The translations under genes were made by a program, and so were the position numbers. From the NCBI GenBank assembly GCA_000504605.1, contig AZHQ01000025.1, positions 1 to 7,503 of the forward strand: a stretch of 7,503 nt of DNA, written 5' to 3'. Source of the stretch: an alpha proteobacterium SCGC AAA288-E13 (GTDB lineage: Bacteria; Pseudomonadota; Alphaproteobacteria; Pelagibacterales; Pelagibacteraceae). A model generated the notes under the pieces. That model made no database searches and was not told the DNA's origin. It saw nothing but the letters and a program-made list of their open reading frames with translations. Positions 4,275 to 7,503 of the stretch are shown in pieces (the first letter of the stretch is position 1; each line of letters begins with the position of its first letter).

Positions 4275-5568
4275 TTTTTTTATCAACGTTTGATAAATTA
4301 ACGCCAGTATCAGGATCAAGCTCCATACCCAATGGAGTAATATTTTTTGGTAGCGGTGTAAATGTTGAATCCGGATTATCTTTGGTACTTCTTTTAGTAA
4401 TCCTATAAAGAGCAAATATAGCTATAATAACATGAAAAATAAGTAGAAAAATAAAGAAACTATTGGGTCCAAATTTGTTCATAAAAATAGAACAAACTAT
4501 AGGTCCACCCATTGCTCCTATTCCAAAAACAAGGTTTAAACCACCTCCAGCGGCAACGAATTTTTCTTTTGGAACAAAATCATTTGTGTGTGCAATATTC
4601 AGTGGGAACAAAGAAAGCGATGCACCAGCATAGACTGTTACAAAAATAAAAAACATTAACTTATCGTTATCGATTCCAGGAACTATAGCCAAATACATGT
4701 ATTGTAACGTATCTCCTGATGCTATAAATGATAAAGCACAAAAAACAGCAGCAACTATAGTACATAAAACGATAATACCTCTTCGGTCAAATTGATCAGA
4801 AAGATAACCTATGGGCCATTGGAATATAGCTCCCGCAATAGTAATTAAAAATAATAATAAAGAAATTTCAAAAATACTAAAGTTCATTGTGGCCGCGTAA
4901 ACAGCAGATAATGTAAATAATGCTGAATGAATTATACCCGTGCAAAAAGCACTAACAAAGCCCAGAGGTGAAATTTTATAAAGTTCTTTCAATTTTAAAG
5001 TACCTATCTTTTTGAATTTAGGAGCCTTACGCTTTGTAAGCAGGATTGGTACCAACGCAATTGATAATAAGATCGACACTAAAATAAAAGGTTTATAGTT
5101 TTCTGGACTATCAAAATTTAATAAAAGCATTCCGATTGCTAAACCTGCGAAGGTTACGATCATGTAGATAGATAATATTTTTCCCCGCGTTCTATTGTTT
5201 GCTCGATCATTGAGCCAGCTTTCGGCAACAATAAAACAACTTACCACAGACATTCCTGTTATAAATCTTGCAAAAGTCCATACAATAGGATTTACGTATG
5301 TCGCGATAATTAAAATACTTAGGGATGCCATGGATGCAAAAGCTGCAAAGACCCTAATATGACCCACTCTTGAAACCAGTTTTGGAGCTATATTGGAACC
5401 AAAAAGATATCCTACGTAATATCCCGACATCATCGTACCCGTAGCTATAAAATTAAATTCTTCGATTACAGATCTAATCCCCATCAAGTTTCCTTGTAGA
5501 CCATGGGCAATCATCATGATTCCGATTCCAACAAATAATGCCCAGGAATTTTTTATAATTTTGATCAT
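4267..5568 (-). CDS. MFS transporter, YcaD-like
   Basis: This inner-membrane permease is about 433 residues from ATG at 5568. A TTG at 5574 would add MI in front; neither start has a Shine-Dalgarno sequence, so ATG is preferred. About twelve hydrophobic segments are visible, with a basic central loop after TM6 (TKRKAPKFKKIG, near residues 180-191 counting from the TTG). Family marks are ESWLNDR near the end of TM4, NRTRGKILSIYM leading into TM5, and QWPIGYLSDQFDRRG at 252-266, the second MFS motif A, which resembles the QWPIGRLADKFGR stretch of E. coli YcaD. The substrate is unknown. It lies 54 bp after the EamA gene and is probably in its operon. The polar C-terminal tail (TPLPKNITPLGMELDPDTG) ends at a TAA two codons after an A7 run; see the out-of-frame tail. 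Confidence 0.88.
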   Translation of the reverse strand: MIKIIKNSWALFVGIGIMMIAHGLQGNLMGIRSVIEEFNFIATGTMMSGYYVGYLFGSNIAPKLVSRVGHIRVFAAFASMASLSILIIATYVNPIVWTFARFITGMSVVSCFIVAESWLNDRANNRTRGKILSIYMIVTFAGLAIGMLLLNFDSPENYKPFILVSILLSIALVPILLTKRKAPKFKKIGTLKLKELYKISPLGFVSAFCTGIIHSALFTLSAVYAATMNFSIFEISLLLFLITIAGAIFQWPIGYLSDQFDRRGIIVLCTIVAAVFCALSFIASGDTLQYMYLAIVPGIDNDKLMFFIFVTVYAGASLSLFPLNIAHTNDFVPKEKFVAAGGGLNLVFGIGAMGGPIVCSIFMNKFGPNSFFIFLLIFHVIIAIFALYRITKRSTKDNPDSTFTPLPKNITPLGMELDPDTGVNLSNVDKKSE

Positions 5569-5574
5569 GATCAA
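5561..5574. promoter_or_regulatory. Perfect 14-bp palindrome over the MFS start codons
   Basis: TTGATCATGATCAA equals its own reverse complement and contains both candidate MFS start codons and two GATC sites. It might be an operator or a methylation-sensitive site, or simply how the first codons happen to read. Confidence 0.25.
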
Positions 5575-5582
5575 GTGTAAAT

Positions 5583-5600
5583 ATTCTTTTTCAAAAGAAT
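5583..5600. repeat. Inverted repeat between the EamA and MFS genes
   Basis: ATTCTTTT and AAAAGAAT flank a two-base centre. As RNA it gives a weak A-U hairpin with no long U tract; as DNA it could be an AT-rich operator just upstream of the MFS start. Together with the nearby palindrome it suggests possible local control of the MFS gene, which remains speculative. Confidence 0.3.
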
Positions 5601-5622
5601 TGCAAAGAGATAATGAAAAAAA

Positions 5623-6480
5623 CTATGTTTTTTTTAAGGCCAAGAAGGAGTGAACAGCGATTGTGGAAAAGATCGCTATGCCTCCAATAATTGTCTCCAT
5701 ACTTGGTTGTTCATGGATTACCAACCAAACCCAAAGGGGACCCAGTATTGTTTCAAGCAAGAAGAAAAGGTTAACTTCTGGCGCGGTGATGTACCTTGGT
5801 GCCAAGGTTATTAGAACAAAAGGTATTGCCACACATGCAATACCCATAGTTGGGATTATAATCAGATCTCTTCCTTCTATGCTAAAATTGTCCACAAAAA
5901 ATGATGCTATTAATGCAACAAATAATTTACCCATCATTGCGGATGGCACTAAATTTATTTGTTTTACAGATCTTATTATTACAGTTCCGGCTGCGAGGCC
6001 TGCTGCACAAATAAATCCAAAAAAATTCCCTTTAAAATCACCTTTTTCTAAAGAATCAAAAAAAATATAGATAACAGCTAGCGTTGTGACCGTAATAGCT
6101 ATCCATGTTTTTTTGTCAGGATTTTCTTTTAGAAAAATAAAACTTATTATTGCTGAAAGCATAGGGGCCAAACTGATCATAATTAAAGTGTTTGCAACGT
6201 TTGTATTTTCAATTGAAATAACAAAAAGAATGTTAGTTACTGTAAAAGTACAAACATAAGCAACACCATGCCATCCATTATTTATGAGAGAGGAAATAAT
6301 TTGGCCTTTTTGAACTATTAATAGGCCAATAAAAACAGCAAAAAAGGGAATAATTCCTCTGTAAAAAATAAGAGTCCAAGATTCAACACCTGATAAACGA
6401 ATAAGCAAACTATCGGGTGTAATAAACATTATTGCAACAAAAGCTAATAATGTTCCCTTTTGTTGGTTCGGTAAATTCAT
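5623..6480 (-). CDS. EamA-family (drug/metabolite transporter superfamily) permease
   Basis: This 285-residue integral membrane protein has about ten hydrophobic segments arranged as two EamA units, roughly residues 10-140 and 153-281. Length and layout are those of ten-helix DMT exporters in the inner membrane. Typical features are FYRGIIPFF (39-47) after TM2, TNVANTLIMISLAPMLSAI (93-111) with FLKENPDKKTW (116-126) in the first unit, and APEVNLFFLLETILGPLWVW (233-252) with a final helix (IIGGIAIFSTIAVHSFLAL) in the second. DMT members export amino acids, metabolites or drugs; the substrate cannot be inferred here. The ATG directly follows the TAA of the upstream YyaL-type gene with no bases between, so the two should be translated from one message, possibly by re-initiation. 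No separate Shine-Dalgarno sequence is seen. Confidence 0.9.
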   Translation of the reverse strand: MNLPNQQKGTLLAFVAIMFITPDSLLIRLSGVESWTLIFYRGIIPFFAVFIGLLIVQKGQIISSLINNGWHGVAYVCTFTVTNILFVISIENTNVANTLIMISLAPMLSAIISFIFLKENPDKKTWIAITVTTLAVIYIFFDSLEKGDFKGNFFGFICAAGLAAGTVIIRSVKQINLVPSAMMGKLFVALIASFFVDNFSIEGRDLIIIPTMGIACVAIPFVLITLAPRYITAPEVNLFFLLETILGPLWVWLVIHEQPSMETIIGGIAIFSTIAVHSFLALKKT

Positions 6481-7503
6481 TTAGTTAATGGAATTTTTTT
6501 TTAAATATTCTTCTAAATCCTTAAGATTTCCAATAGGTAATGAACAGGTTTTGTTTTTACAGACCAAAAGGTAGTCTTTTTCACTTTTTTTATAAATAAT
6601 AGAAACAGTATTTAAATAATTCTTTTTTACATACTTGTGTAACTCATCGAGATTTTTAATATTACCAAAAAAAGTAAATGTAATTTTTTCCTCTGCTATA
6701 TCTAAATATTTTAGGTAACTAAGCATTTGAATTGAATGAAAATTAATATAAGAATGAAAGCATTGCATAAGAGATTGAGTTTTTGTTTTCCAATCCTCCT
6801 TTTCCAAAATTAATTCAAGTTTTTGTGAAACATAAAGATAGACACTGTTTCCATTTGGAATATTACCATCATTAATATCTATAGGATTTACAAATAAATC
6901 ATTTTTATTAATTGGACTTTTCTGCAATAAACTGTTTTTTTTATCAAAAAACAATTCCCAGGTTTCTAGCATAATTTTTTCACATGCTAATACATATTTT
7001 TCTTCTCCGGTTACTTCATAAAAAGTCATTAACATTAATGAATAGTAAACATAATCATCAAGGAAGACGTTAACCTTACTGTCATTTTCATAGCAATGAA
7101 AAATTTTTTTCTCCAATTTTTTATTTATAATTTCATAAAATTTTAGACTTTTTTGAAATAATTTTTGATCTTCCAATACCTCAGAAGCATAAATTAATGT
7201 CTTAATCCAAAAAACATTTAAATCAGTTTGCGATTTGTCATCAAAAAAAGGTTTATTTCTTTTTTCTCTTACCTTAAGTAATTTTTCTTTAAGGGTATTA
7301 ATTTTCTTTCTATCTTCTTTATTGGAAAATAAATTTGGTTTTTCGACTAAAATATTATTACTTTCAAAATTTCCTCCTCGTGAAATTTCAAAATTTTTTT
7401 CAAAGAAATTAAAATCTTCTTCAAGAATTTTTTTTAAATCTTCAAAACTCCAAATATAATATTTTCCCTCTACACCGTCGCTATCAGCATCATAAGCAGA
7501 ACC
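6481..7503 (-). CDS. DUF255 / YyaL-type thioredoxin-domain protein, C-terminal half
   Basis: The frame is open from the right edge to TAA at 6481-6483, giving 340 residues. An internal ATG at 7176 is not the real start, because the family pattern continues upstream to the edge. This is the C-terminal half of the YyaL/spermatogenesis-associated protein 20 family (usually about 650-700 residues). The N-terminal thioredoxin-like DUF255 domain lies outside the window; what is seen is the helical, six-hairpin glycosidase-like part. Landmarks are SAYDADSDGVEGKYYIW (2-18), NFE...NIL (46-53), KRNKPFFDDKSQTDLN (81-96), FLDDYVYYSLMLMTFYEVTG (about 157-176), NIPNGNSVYLY (about 220) and the terminal VCKNKTCSLPIG. 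The usual DDK-(I/V)-LTxWNG motif is altered to DDKSQTDLNVFW, so this branch is divergent. Biochemical function is not established for the family. Confidence 0.88.
   Translation of the reverse strand, partial: GSAYDADSDGVEGKYYIWSFEDLKKILEEDFNFFEKNFEISRGGNFESNNILVEKPNLFSNKEDRKKINTLKEKLLKVREKRNKPFFDDKSQTDLNVFWIKTLIYASEVLEDQKLFQKSLKFYEIINKKLEKKIFHCYENDSKVNVFLDDYVYYSLMLMTFYEVTGEEKYVLACEKIMLETWELFFDKKNSLLQKSPINKNDLFVNPIDINDGNIPNGNSVYLYVSQKLELILEKEDWKTKTQSLMQCFHSYINFHSIQMLSYLKYLDIAEEKITFTFFGNIKNLDELHKYVKKNYLNTVSIIYKKSEKDYLLVCKNKTCSLPIGNLKDLEEYLKKNSIN

Noticed and set aside
4196..4408. A 70-codon plus-strand ORF over the MFS 3' end
   Set aside because: It is antisense to the MFS gene and repeat B, with no family resemblance.
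4206..4415. A 69-codon minus-strand ORF starting at 4415
   Set aside because: Most of it lies out of frame over the MFS gene; only the last 22 codons show protein-level conservation, so those alone are kept.
5663..6070. A 135-codon plus-strand ORF inside the EamA gene
   Set aside because: It is antisense to a clear EamA permease; long antisense frames are common opposite hydrophobic genes.
6481..7176. A separate 231-residue gene starting at ATG 7176
   Set aside because: The frame continues upstream to 7503 with recognisable family motifs (DADSDGVEGKYYIW, PFFDDK), so 7176 is an internal Met.
7235..7459. A 74-codon plus-strand ORF near the right edge
   Set aside because: It is antisense to the DUF255/YyaL reading frame, which runs unbroken to the edge.

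Overview
This AT-rich window (roughly 70% A+T by eye) has tight gene spacing, Lys/Asn/Ile-rich proteins, almost no Shine-Dalgarno sequences and an alphaproteobacterial-looking RhlE-type helicase (motif VI HRIGRTARAG). This fits a streamlined marine alphaproteobacterium of the SAR11/Pelagibacterales kind. That placement is an inference; no marker gene proves it.

Layout. Positions 1-950 (minus strand) hold the N-terminal part of a secreted beta-propeller protein that runs off the left edge. Positions 951-1345 have no intact gene. They hold repeat copy A, which includes a decayed 3' gene end. Positions 1346-2580 (plus strand) carry an EcoRI-family adenine methyltransferase followed by a 58-residue two-helix membrane protein. 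A bidirectional hairpin at 2619-2642 separates these from the convergent DEAD-box RNA helicase (2633-3916, minus). Upstream of the helicase are a decayed tRNA-like 3' fragment (about 3934-3995) and repeat copy B (4056-4272). Positions 4267-7503 are a minus-strand run: the C-terminal half of a DUF255/YyaL-type protein, an EamA/DMT exporter-type permease whose ATG directly follows the YyaL stop, and a YcaD-like MFS transporter.

The right-hand run looks like an ordinary chromosomal operon. The left and middle part (about 960-4270) looks like a variable region. Two diverged direct repeats, about 78% identical over 158 gapless positions, flank the methyltransferase, the small membrane protein and the helicase. 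A tRNA-like 3' fragment lies beside one repeat, and the methyltransferase has no restriction enzyme partner in the window. Each repeat contains the 3' end of a reading frame conserved at the protein level, a second short conserved frame, and an array of 10-bp units. In copy B the first frame would fuse to the MFS transporter if one A were removed from an A7 run.

No complete new defence or mobile system can be demonstrated here. The repeat pair and its cargo are the part most worth following up.
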